DNA of 64,000 nt from Asticcacaulis sp. ZE23SCel15. Its GTDB lineage: Bacteria > Pseudomonadota > Alphaproteobacteria > Caulobacterales > Caulobacteraceae. A model generated the notes under the pieces. It was not told the DNA's origin. It saw nothing but the letters and a program-made list of their open reading frames with translations, and ran no database searches. The translations under genes were made by a program, and so were the position numbers. Shown piece by piece: positions 18,011 to 26,026 of this stretch. The stretch lies in NCBI RefSeq assembly GCF_030505395.1, contig NZ_CP130044.1, positions 226,001 through 290,000 of the forward strand, given 5' to 3'. Within the stretch, counting starts at the first letter, position 1. Each line of letters begins with the position of its first letter.

Positions 18011-18991
18011 ATGACGGCGCAGACATTGACCTTGGCAGGGACCGATTTAGACCCGGATATTGCGCGCTTTATCGCCATCACCTCTGAGGCCTATCGCAGC
18101 CATCCGCCGTTTGAGACCCTGTCGCCCACTGAGATCCGTGCCGTGGCCGAAGCGGTGCGTGAACCGTGGGTCAAAGGCGGCCCGGTCATGGTCCGCACCG
18201 AAGAACACAGCGTGCCGACGCCGTATGGCGAAGTGCGCGTGCGCCTTCACGATCCCCTCCCGCCGTCAGACACCCCAAAGCCGGTTCTGATCTATGTCCA
18301 CGGTGGCGGCTGGATGCTGTTTTCCATTAATACCCATGACCGGCTGATGCGCGAATATGCCGCCCGCGGCAGTTTTGTGGTGATCGGCGTTGATTACAGC
18401 CACGCCCCCGCCGCCCGCTTTCCGGTGGCACTCAATGAGGTTCTGGCCACCCTTCACTGGGTGCGCGACCATGCCAAAGCCCTGGGCGTCGATGCGGATC
18501 GTATCGCTATCGGCGGGGATTCGGTCGGCGGCAATATGTCGGTGGCAGCCGCTTTGAGCCTGCGCGACAGCGGTGAAGGCGATGTTCTCAAAGGTCTGGT
18601 GCTCAATTACGGTGCGTTTGATGACACCTGCGCCCCGGAGGATGTCGAGCGCTACGGTGGCGACGGCTATATGCTGACCGCCGAAGAAATGGTCGTGTTC
18701 TGGGACAATTATCTCAACAGCGACACTGAGCGCCAGAACCCGCTGGTCGTGCCCATGCGCGGCGATATGACCGGCCTGCCGCCCGCCTTTTTCGCGGTGG
18801 CCCAGTGCGATGTTCTGCGCGGGCAAAGCCTGAAACTGGCGGAAAAAATGCAGGCAGTGGGCGTTGCCAGTGAGACGGTCATCTACCCCGGCGCGTCCCA
18901 TAGCTTTCTTGAGGCCGTATCCATCGCCCCTTTGGCGGGGAAAGCTCTGGAAGACGGGTCGCAGTGGCTTCGTAAGATTTTTGCCCTTTGA
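18011..18991 (+). CDS. Alpha/beta hydrolase, hormone-sensitive-lipase family esterase
   Basis: A 326-residue esterase with no signal peptide. The oxyanion-hole motif YVHGGGWML lies at about residue 96, the nucleophile elbow IGGDSVGGNMSVA at about residue 176, the acidic motif AQCDVLRGQ near 270 and the catalytic histidine in YPGASHSFLEA near 300. HGGG and GDSVGG place it in the HSL (bacterial family IV) group, which hydrolyses short acyl esters. It is divergent from an AraC regulator that probably controls it. The substrate is unknown; deacetylation of plant-derived esters would fit the neighbourhood but is not shown. Confidence 0.9.
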   Translation: MTAQTLTLAGTDLDPDIARFIAITSEAYRSHPPFETLSPTEIRAVAEAVREPWVKGGPVMVRTEEHSVPTPYGEVRVRLHDPLPPSDTPKPVLIYVHGGGWMLFSINTHDRLMREYAARGSFVVIGVDYSHAPAARFPVALNEVLATLHWVRDHAKALGVDADRIAIGGDSVGGNMSVAAALSLRDSGEGDVLKGLVLNYGAFDDTCAPEDVERYGGDGYMLTAEEMVVFWDNYLNSDTERQNPLVVPMRGDMTGLPPAFFAVAQCDVLRGQSLKLAEKMQAVGVASETVIYPGASHSFLEAVSIAPLAGKALEDGSQWLRKIFAL

Positions 18992-19128
18992 TCGCTTAAT
19001 TTACGGCTGAAAGTCGATCGAACCCCGGATCGCGAAGATCTTAGCCGGCTTTCGGAGTCGCCCTTTTTGTATTGGAAAGCCACAAATCAAAATCGATCAC
19101 ATATGAAATTGACAGATCACAAAATGCA

Positions 19129-19142
19129 TGTTACCGCTAACA
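19129..19142. promoter_or_regulatory. LacI-type operator-like palindrome 1
   Basis: TGTTACCGCTAACA is an inverted repeat with a CG centre and one mismatch, the form bound by LacI/GalR-family repressors (similar palindromes control xylose genes in Caulobacter). It lies about 180 bases before the sigma gene of the polysaccharide-linked module. No LacI gene is in the window. Confidence 0.4.
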
Positions 19143-19169
19143 AAACGTCGGCATCGATCATCGTAACAT

Positions 19170-19181
19170 GACACCGGTGTC
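19170..19181. promoter_or_regulatory. LacI-type operator-like palindrome 2
   Basis: GACACCGGTGTC is a perfect 12-bp palindrome with the CG centre typical of LacI-family operators, 28 bases downstream of the first palindrome and about 140 bases before the sigma start. Confidence 0.4.
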
Positions 19182-19319
19182 GCCCAAAAAGCATAAGATC
19201 CGATCAGGATCACTTCGGGAAGACACCAGTCCGGCCAGCTAACGGCGGACTTTGACGGGGAGATGAGATTTATGACGCAGGTTTGTGTTCCAATCGATTG
19301 GTTTGGGTGAGCCCCGGCC

Positions 19320-19919
19320 ATGCGGGTCTCTACGGAGCGTGCCCTGTGGTTGTCGCGACATGTCCTGCCGCATGAACCGGCCCTGCGCGGCTGGCTGAGC
19401 GGGCGTAAGATTGCCGGGCTGGAAATCGACGATATCGTGCAGGAAACCTATGCCCGTCTGATCACGGTCGAGTTGGTGACGGCTATCACCAATGTGCGTA
19501 ATTACATGTTCCAGACGGCCTATTCCGTCATGGTCAGCCACATCCGCCGCGCCAAGGTCGTGCCGTTTCAGGCGGTCAGCGATCTCGATTATTTCGAAGC
19601 CGCCGCCCTTGAATTTTCCCCCGAAGATCAGGTCGCCGATCGTGACGAACTGCGCCGTCTGGCAGGCGTCATCGCCACCCTGCCCGGCAAGATCCGTGAG
19701 GTCTTTATCCTGCGGCGGGTCCATGGCCTGTCGCAGCGCGATGTCGCCAAAACGCTGGGTTTATCCGAAAGCACGGTTGAGAAACACATGAGCCGCAGCA
19801 TTTACATGCTCATGAAAATGATTTCACATGGCGGAAATGACAGTGCCCGTGCGTCAAGGGCATGGGGTAGTAAGTTGAACAAAGATCAGGCCCGGCGTGA
19901 GCGCAAACGAGACAGCTAA
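19320..19919 (+). CDS. FecI-type ECF sigma factor
   Basis: A 199-residue ECF sigma factor. Region 2 is GLEIDDIVQETYARLITVELVTAITNVRNYMFQTAYSVMVSHIRR in outline; region 4 is LPGKIREVFILRRVHGLSQRDVAKTLGLSESTVEKHMSRSIYML, with the VEKHM signature. The C-terminal tail (about 30 residues rich in Arg/Lys/Ser) is longer than in the other two sigma factors of the window. The following FecR gene starts inside its 3' end (23-base overlap), so the two are translationally coupled. It should activate the STN-TonB receptor at 20986, whose upstream region has a GGAA-N15-CGTC element. Confidence 0.92.
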   Translation: MRVSTERALWLSRHVLPHEPALRGWLSGRKIAGLEIDDIVQETYARLITVELVTAITNVRNYMFQTAYSVMVSHIRRAKVVPFQAVSDLDYFEAAALEFSPEDQVADRDELRRLAGVIATLPGKIREVFILRRVHGLSQRDVAKTLGLSESTVEKHMSRSIYMLMKMISHGGNDSARASRAWGSKLNKDQARRERKRDS

Positions 19920-20853
19920 GGATATCGACAGAACGGCGGCCGATTGGGTCGCGCGGCTGGATCGGGGTGCCTTATCACCGCAGGAGGATCGTGCGCTTGA
20001 AACATGGCTGGCGGGCGATCCTCGCCGCGTCGGTGCGTTTGCGCGCGCGCAAGCCATCTCAATGTCGTCCGAACGCGCTCAGGCGCTGGGTACAGACTAT
20101 GAAGCCGCCAAATTTGCCCCGCCTCCGGCCGTTTCGCGCCGTCAGGTGATGTGGGGTGGCGGGCTGGCGGCAGGTCTGGCCGCCGCCGGTATTGGGGCCT
20201 TTGCCCTCAACCAAGGTCAGATTTTTGAAACCCGTCGCGGTGAGATGAAGGTCATCCCCCTGTCTGATGGTTCGGTCATCAGCCTGAACACCGCGTCAAA
20301 GGTCAAGGTCAGTTTCAGTTCGGCCCAGCGCCTTGTGCATCTGATCGACGGTGAAGCGTTGTTCGATGTCGCCAAAGACTCCGCTCGTCCGTTTATCGTC
20401 AAGGCCGCAGACGCCACCGTTCGCGCCATCGGCACCAGCTTTACCGTGCAAAAGCTTGCGGCCACCCCGCTGTTGGTCATGGTGCGCGAAGGCGTGGTCG
20501 AACTCAGCGACCGCCAGTCCGGCACTTTACGTCTGACCGCCAACACCATGGCCCGCGCTGAGGCCCTGACCCTGACCACCGCCCCCCTGCCCGCCGATAA
20601 GGTTGAGCGGGCACTGGCCTGGCGCGAGGGGCGCATCGCGTTTGAAGGCCAGACATTAAGCGAGGCCATATCGACCTTCGCCCGCTATAGCGACACCCGC
20701 ATTGTGATTGATGATCCGGCGCTGGCACGCGAAGAAATCACCGGCCTGTTCCAATCGACTGACCCGGTGGGCTTTGCGCAAACCGTAGCGCTCAGCTTTG
20801 ATCTCACCGCTGAGGTCGGCCAAAATCAGGTACGCCTCAGCCGTAAGTCCTGA
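19897..20853 (+). CDS. FecR-family anti-sigma / sigma regulator
   Basis: 318 residues from a GTG start inside the sigma gene. The sigma-binding N-terminal part is RTAADWVARLDRGALSPQEDRALETWLAGDPRRVGAF. A Tat-like SRRQVMWGGGLAAGLAAAGIGAF membrane segment lies at about residues 78-105. The FecR domain follows (EMKVIPLSDGSVISLNTASKV, LIDGEALFDVAKDSARPF, VRAIGTSFTVQ), and then the DUF4974-like tail (IAFEGQTLSEAISTFARYSDTRIVI). It completes the third sigma-FecR-receptor module. Confidence 0.92.
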   Translation: MSANETAKDIDRTAADWVARLDRGALSPQEDRALETWLAGDPRRVGAFARAQAISMSSERAQALGTDYEAAKFAPPPAVSRRQVMWGGGLAAGLAAAGIGAFALNQGQIFETRRGEMKVIPLSDGSVISLNTASKVKVSFSSAQRLVHLIDGEALFDVAKDSARPFIVKAADATVRAIGTSFTVQKLAATPLLVMVREGVVELSDRQSGTLRLTANTMARAEALTLTTAPLPADKVERALAWREGRIAFEGQTLSEAISTFARYSDTRIVIDDPALAREEITGLFQSTDPVGFAQTVALSFDLTAEVGQNQVRLSRKS

Positions 20854-20902
20854 TCAGATAAGGCCCGGCGCAACAGGGTTAAAAAAGTTCCTAAAACCAT
20901 AG

Positions 20903-20926
20903 CGGAAATAATGCCCCCCCGGCGTC
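20903..20926 (+). promoter_or_regulatory. Candidate ECF-sigma promoter of the TonB receptor gene
   Basis: GGAA at 20903-20906 and CGTC at 20923-20926... with 16 bases or so between them (N15-16, depending on the base counted) form the -35/-10 pair commonly recognised by ECF sigma factors. It lies 60 bases before the receptor ATG and downstream of the sigma and FecR genes. The GGAAAT form is that of the E. coli fecA promoter. Confidence 0.4.
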
Positions 20927-20985
20927 TAGGTTTCAGAAGTTCGCGAGCCTTTCAACAAGCGAACTGAAAAAGAGGAAAACCTAGG

Positions 20986-23900
20986 ATGAGACATTCGAGA
21001 AAGTCGCTGCTCCTTGTCGGAGCGGCCACTCTGGGGCTGGTGTTTGCTACTGGCGCCTACGCCCAAGCCAAAAGCTTCAACGTGCCGGCCGAAGACGCGG
21101 TCAAGACCATTCCGGAATTTGCCCGTCAGGCCGGCGTGCAGATCATCGCCCCCGCCGGTCGCCTGAAAGGTATTCAGACCCGCGCCGTGTCCGGTAATCT
21201 GGAGCCACGCGCCGCACTTAATCAACTGATTGCCAATACCGGCCTCGAAGTCGCCTCAGACAATGGCAAGGTGATTTCCCTGCGGGCGCGGGACGCGGCA
21301 AGCGTCACCACCGCCGCCACACCCGCCCTGGCCCAAAGCGCAGGCGATGCCGCCGAACCGGAGCCGGAGACAGAGCCGCAAACCGTTGTGGTTACCGGCT
21401 CACGTCTGGCCAACCGCGGCTTCAAGGCCCCGACCCCGGTCACCGTTGTCGATGCCGAAGAGGTCAAGCTGACCGGCACCCAGAACATCGAGACCCTGCT
21501 CAATTCCACGCCGCAGTTCATCGGCTCACAAAATAACGGCCCGACCGCCAATACGGTTCCGGGTGGCACAGCGACGCTCAATATGCGCGGCTTTGGCGCC
21601 CAGCGAAATCTGGTACTGGTCAATGGCCGCCGCTTTGCGATTTCCGGCACCGATCAGGTCACCGACATCAACACCATCCCTGCCGCCCTGATTAAGCGCA
21701 CCGAAGTCGTCACTGGCGGTTCTTCGGCGGTTTATGGCTCGGATGCCATCACCGGCGTCGTTAACTTCATCATGCGCGACGATTTCGAAGGCGTTGAAAT
21801 CAGCGCCCAGACGCGCTGGGATCAGCCGACCAATACCCCGACCAACACGGTTGACTTGACGCTGGGTGGTAATTTCGCCGATGATAAGGGCAATGCGGTC
21901 GTCTCGCTCAATTACCTTACCCGTGGCTCGATCACGCGCGGCGAACGCGGTGACTTTGCGTTCTTTTCGCTGTCGGATGGTTGCGTCACCGCCGATAGCT
22001 GGAGCGACAGTCAGGCCGGTACACCGCTTAGCGTGCCGGGCGGTCAGACCTGCCTGAGTGCCGGTGGCCGTCCAGGTCTGATTGCAGGCGGTTCCGGCGA
22101 TATCCCCAATGGCCGTTTCTTTGGTATCCCGACCTTTGGTTCGGCCCAGTCCAATGCCGGTCTTGATGCCGCCCTGCTGGCGGCGGGTCTGCAAAGCGCC
22201 ACCTCACGCGGCTTTACCTTTGGCGACACCGGCACGCAGGCCCGTGCAGCCGTCTCGCCGCAGGATGATTTCAACCTCGGCCCCGCCAACTATCTGATCA
22301 TTCCGCAGCGTCGCTGGATGGTCAACAGCTTCATCGACTATGAGTTCAATGAGAAAGTCACCGGCTATATCGAGGCTCACTTCTCGAACAACGTCGTCAA
22401 TATGCAACTGGCGCCGACCAATGTGAACGGCAACTTCCTGATCAACGCCAACAATCCTTATCTGTCGACGCAGATGCAGGAAGTGGTGCGCCAGCTTGAC
22501 CTGCGTGAAACCGGCACGACCAATATCACGCAAGGCACAGCAACCTTTTCAACCACACCGGGTGACGGTCTGGCGGTATTGGGGATCGGACGTCGTCTGA
22601 ATGAAGTCGGCAACCGCTTCAACTCATCCGAGCGCAACGTGTTCCGCACCGCGTTCGGTCTGCGTGGCGATCTCGGCAGCGTGTCTGAAGGTTTCTTACG
22701 AAACCTCAGCTACGACGCCTACTATTCCTATGCCCGCACTCAGAATACCGACAGTCAGCGCGGCAGCGCCTCCCGCAGCCGTTTTGCTCAGGCCCTTCTG
22801 TCGGTCGGCGGCGCTGCCCCCGTGTTGAACCCGTTCGGCCCGAATATCACCCCCACGGCGGCGGCTGCGATTGCGGTCAATTCGACCAACGTCCAGATCG
22901 CCGAGCAGCAGGTGATTGCCGCCAATATCGCCGGTGAAGCCTTTGATCTGCCCGCAGGCCCGGTCGATTTCAACGCCGGTTTTGAATGGCGCTATAACTA
23001 CGCCAAATATACCCCGGATACCTTCCTGTCGTCAGGGGATGTGTCCGGCTTCAATGCCGCCAAACCGACCGTAGGCAGCACAATTGTGCGTGAAATCTAC
23101 GGCGAAGTGCGCGCCCCCATTCTGGCGGACGCCCCATTTGCCAAACGCCTGAACGTCAATGGGGCCTTCCGCTATTCGGATTACAACCTCGAAGGGGTCG
23201 GCGGTGTGTGGACATACTCAGTCGGGGCCGAATGGCAACCGATCGATGATGTCGCGTTCAGAAGCCAGTTCCAGCACGCCATCCGTGCGCCAAACGTGGG
23301 TGAACTGTACGGCGGTCAATCGCTGAATTTCGCCTCTGCCACCGATCCGTGCTCCAGCCGCGCCCCCGTGGCCCAGCAAACCCAGGCCGTACGCGATGTC
23401 TGCGTCGCCACCGGCGTGCCGGTCTCGGCGGTATTCGGCACCGGCGTTCAGCCTAACACCATCATCGGCAATACGGTCGGCGGCAGCCCAACCGTCGGGG
23501 AAGAAGAGTCCGATACCTACACTTTCGGCCTGATCTTCACACCGCGGGCCGTGCCCGGTCTGGCGCTCAGCGTCGACTGGTTCAGCATCGAGCTTGAAGG
23601 GGCCATTGCCCCTCTGGGTGGCGGTCTGCAAAACACGCTCGATCTATGTTACCGCATCATCGGTGACGCTTCGAGCGAGTTCTGTCAGGGCATTACCCGC
23701 AACTCGGTCACCGGCGAAATCACCGGCCCGAACTATGTGGCGACGACCAATGCCAATACCGGCGGGCTTAAAACCTCCGGCATCGACCTCAACGGCCGCT
23801 ACGGTTTTAATCTGGACTGGGGACTGTTCTCGGGCGGCAGCCGGATCGACCTGAGCGCCAACTGGACCTACACCGAAGAGTTCACCGGCACCCCGCTTCA

Positions 23901-24321
23901 GGCCCTGCCTAACCTGACCAACGAATGTGTCGGCGCCTATGGCCCGACCTGCGGTCAGCCGATCCCGGAATGGAAAGGCGTGTCGCGCGTCACCTGGCGC
24001 AACGGCCCGCTGACCCTGTCGCTGCGTGACCGCTACATCGGTGAGGTTACCCGCGATAACTACCTGTTGCCGTTGCGCTCAGGCGGCACCCCGCCCGCGC
24101 TCAACACCATCACCAATCCGGTGCTGGACGCGCAGCATTATCTTGACCTGTCGTTTGCCTATAAGCTGCCGAAAAACATCGAAGTCTACGGCGGTATCAA
24201 CAACCTGAGCGATGAGAGCCCGCCGGTGACCGGCAGCGCTCAGGCCAATGCCAATACCTGGACGGCGACCTATGATGTCGAAGGCCGGGTCTATTACCTC
24301 GGGATGAATTTGCGTTTTTAA
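20986..24321 (+). CDS. TonB-dependent receptor with STN signalling domain
   Basis: An outer-membrane transporter of 1,111 residues. Signal peptide (MRHSRKSLLLVGAATLGLVFATGAYA), STN domain at about residues 28-95 (FNVPAEDAVKTIPEFARQAGVQII), TonB box region QTVVVTGSRLANRGFK, plug with TQNIETLLNSTPQF and RTEVVTGGSSAVYGSDAITGVVNFI, and a long barrel ending YLGMNLRF. The GSSAVYGSDA plug is of the class often found with polysaccharide or peptide uptake loci in Caulobacterales. AGAGGAAAA precedes the ATG. Regulated presumably by the sigma/FecR pair immediately upstream; the four glycosidase genes downstream suggest it imports xylan or pectin oligosaccharides. Confidence 0.93.
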   Translation: MRHSRKSLLLVGAATLGLVFATGAYAQAKSFNVPAEDAVKTIPEFARQAGVQIIAPAGRLKGIQTRAVSGNLEPRAALNQLIANTGLEVASDNGKVISLRARDAASVTTAATPALAQSAGDAAEPEPETEPQTVVVTGSRLANRGFKAPTPVTVVDAEEVKLTGTQNIETLLNSTPQFIGSQNNGPTANTVPGGTATLNMRGFGAQRNLVLVNGRRFAISGTDQVTDINTIPAALIKRTEVVTGGSSAVYGSDAITGVVNFIMRDDFEGVEISAQTRWDQPTNTPTNTVDLTLGGNFADDKGNAVVSLNYLTRGSITRGERGDFAFFSLSDGCVTADSWSDSQAGTPLSVPGGQTCLSAGGRPGLIAGGSGDIPNGRFFGIPTFGSAQSNAGLDAALLAAGLQSATSRGFTFGDTGTQARAAVSPQDDFNLGPANYLIIPQRRWMVNSFIDYEFNEKVTGYIEAHFSNNVVNMQLAPTNVNGNFLINANNPYLSTQMQEVVRQLDLRETGTTNITQGTATFSTTPGDGLAVLGIGRRLNEVGNRFNSSERNVFRTAFGLRGDLGSVSEGFLRNLSYDAYYSYARTQNTDSQRGSASRSRFAQALLSVGGAAPVLNPFGPNITPTAAAAIAVNSTNVQIAEQQVIAANIAGEAFDLPAGPVDFNAGFEWRYNYAKYTPDTFLSSGDVSGFNAAKPTVGSTIVREIYGEVRAPILADAPFAKRLNVNGAFRYSDYNLEGVGGVWTYSVGAEWQPIDDVAFRSQFQHAIRAPNVGELYGGQSLNFASATDPCSSRAPVAQQTQAVRDVCVATGVPVSAVFGTGVQPNTIIGNTVGGSPTVGEEESDTYTFGLIFTPRAVPGLALSVDWFSIELEGAIAPLGGGLQNTLDLCYRIIGDASSEFCQGITRNSVTGEITGPNYVATTNANTGGLKTSGIDLNGRYGFNLDWGLFSGGSRIDLSANWTYTEEFTGTPLQALPNLTNECVGAYGPTCGQPIPEWKGVSRVTWRNGPLTLSLRDRYIGEVTRDNYLLPLRSGGTPPALNTITNPVLDAQHYLDLSFAYKLPKNIEVYGGINNLSDESPPVTGSAQANANTWTATYDVEGRVYYLGMNLRF

Positions 24322-24330
24322 TCCCGATAA

Positions 24331-24374
24331 GCGGAAGGTGGGATACCCCTTTACTCCCTGTGCTCGCCTTCCGC
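24331..24374 (+). terminator. Hairpin after TonB receptor gene
   Basis: A perfect 8-bp stem (GCGGAAGG at 24331-24338, CCTTCCGC at 24367-24374) ten bases after the stop codon, with a long loop and the T-rich GTCTTACTTTT after it. A weak or partial terminator. Confidence 0.4.
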
Positions 24375-24440
24375 GTCTTACTTTTGAAAACACCCACCCG
24401 CCAGAGCCGGGTCCTCCCGCGGTTCTGCGTAAACTCATAC

Positions 24441-24471
24441 ATCCGGCGGGCGGTGCCTGCCGGATTTTTTT
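24441..24471 (+). terminator. Rho-independent terminator before GH28 gene
   Basis: ATCCGGC (24441-24447) pairs with GCCGGAT (24459-24465), extended by inner GGC/GCC pairs, and is followed by seven T. It separates the receptor from the glycosidase operon, which must have its own start or depend on readthrough. Confidence 0.75.
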
Positions 24472-24532
24472 CATGTGGTTTAACGGCCGATCTTGCGGGA
24501 TAGTGACCGCATAAACATAAGAGGAAACCCCG

Positions 24533-26026
24533 ATGACACAAGTTTCAAGACGCCGCTTTGGTGCCGGTGCGGCCGCTATGGCAGGCGCGGTTTCGCTACC
24601 CGGTTTAAGTCATGCTGCTGCCTGTGCCATGCCCGACTGGGCGTTAAAACTGCGCGCGGATCTTGAAAAGATGGCGACCGACCTGACCGCCCGCCTCAAA
24701 CCGTGGTCCGGGCCGAACCTCGTCGCTACACCCGAAGATCATGGCTACACCGGCGGGCTGGCCACGAAGGCCATTCAGGCGGCGATTGACGATGTGGCGC
24801 GGCGTGGCGGCGGCACGGTCAGGCTGTCTAAGGGCGATTATGTGTCCGGCACGATCGACCTGAAATCCAATATCCGGTTTGAAGTGGCCAAGGGTGCACG
24901 CCTGCTGGGCAGCCTAGACCTCAACGACTACCCTGAACGGATCGCCAAACGGCTTACCGTGCAGGACACCAATATGGGCATGCACCAGTCGCTGATCTTT
25001 GGTCAGGGCCTGACCAATATCTCGATCTGCGGCCACGGCGAAATCGACGGGCGCGGCTCAAAAGAAAACTTTCCGGGGCTGGAGACCATTCACGGCACGC
25101 CGGGACGGCCATTTGTCATCCGCATCATCGATTGCCAGCGCGTGCATATTCGGGACATCAGCCTGAAGGATTCGCCGTGCTGGATGCAAAACTATCTCAA
25201 CTGTGACGACCTGCTGATCGAGCATATCAAGGTCGAAAATCAGGTCAATTTCAACAATGACGGCCTTGATATCGACGGTTGCCGCCATGTCATTGTGCGC
25301 CATTGCTACATAAGCTCCGGCGACGACGCCATGTGCTTTAAGGGCGCAGCCCAAAGTCCCGGTGAGAATATTCTGGTTGAGTACTGCACGTTCTTCACGT
25401 CCTGCAACGCGGTAAAACTGGGGACAGATAGCCAAAGCCTTTTCCGCAATGTCTTTGTACGGCATTGCCTGATCGGCGGAGTCAGTGAAGACATGCGCCG
25501 CGTCAAGGTGGTGGGCGCGGATTCCGGCGTGGCCTGGAAGATGGTCGACGGCGGCACAGCCGAAAACCTGCTGATCAGCGATATCAAAATCATCCGCGCC
25601 CGCAGCCCGATCTTCATGCGGCTGGAAAAACGCGGACGGGTCAAGCCGGGCGATCCTCCGGCCCCGATCGGTACTTTGCGGCGCGTAGTGTTTGAGCGCA
25701 TCACCGGCGAAGATAACGGCCCGCGCGGGTCGTACTTTATTGGCATCCCCGAAAAGAGCATCGAAGATGTGGTCATCCGTGATTTCAAGGTCAGCCAGAA
25801 CCCCAGCACCAAGCCGGTACTGGCTGAAACCGCCATTGGCGAAATGTACGGCGAATACCCTGACCCGCACATGATCGACGGTATCGGTGATGCGCCCGCT
25901 TACGGCCTGTGGGCGCGCCACATCAAGGGGCTGACCTTGATCGACTATAAGGTCACGCCGACCGGAACCGATCCGCGCCCCGAATATGTCATCAAAACCA
26001 ATATCAGCGGGGTATGCGGAATATGA
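24533..26026 (+). CDS. GH28 polygalacturonase-like glycoside hydrolase, exported
   Basis: 497 residues. Tat-like signal peptide (MTQVSRRRFGAGAAAMAGAVSLPG) directs it to the periplasm. The rest is a right-handed beta-helix of the GH28 type. Catalytic Asp residues sit in NNDGLDIDGC and SGDDAMCFKG (about residues 242-270), the latter being the DD pair of polygalacturonases, with the family turn ISICGHGEIDGRGS near residue 165. The later C-terminal motif usually carrying RIK is represented by MRRVKVVG. AGAGGAAA precedes the ATG. It should hydrolyse galacturonic-acid links of pectin (exo- or rhamnogalacturonan-type; not decidable here). It overlaps the following GH43 gene by four bases (ATGA). Confidence 0.87.
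   Translation: MTQVSRRRFGAGAAAMAGAVSLPGLSHAAACAMPDWALKLRADLEKMATDLTARLKPWSGPNLVATPEDHGYTGGLATKAIQAAIDDVARRGGGTVRLSKGDYVSGTIDLKSNIRFEVAKGARLLGSLDLNDYPERIAKRLTVQDTNMGMHQSLIFGQGLTNISICGHGEIDGRGSKENFPGLETIHGTPGRPFVIRIIDCQRVHIRDISLKDSPCWMQNYLNCDDLLIEHIKVENQVNFNNDGLDIDGCRHVIVRHCYISSGDDAMCFKGAAQSPGENILVEYCTFFTSCNAVKLGTDSQSLFRNVFVRHCLIGGVSEDMRRVKVVGADSGVAWKMVDGGTAENLLISDIKIIRARSPIFMRLEKRGRVKPGDPPAPIGTLRRVVFERITGEDNGPRGSYFIGIPEKSIEDVVIRDFKVSQNPSTKPVLAETAIGEMYGEYPDPHMIDGIGDAPAYGLWARHIKGLTLIDYKVTPTGTDPRPEYVIKTNISGVCGI

Larger units (their letters stand above)
18992..19319. other. Intergenic region with sigma-gene control sites
   Basis: 328 bases between the esterase and the third sigma gene. It holds two palindromes annotated separately (19129-19142, 19170-19181) and a TTGACA at 19109-19114 without a convincing -10 at standard spacing. 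No coding signal is visible. Confidence 0.5.
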
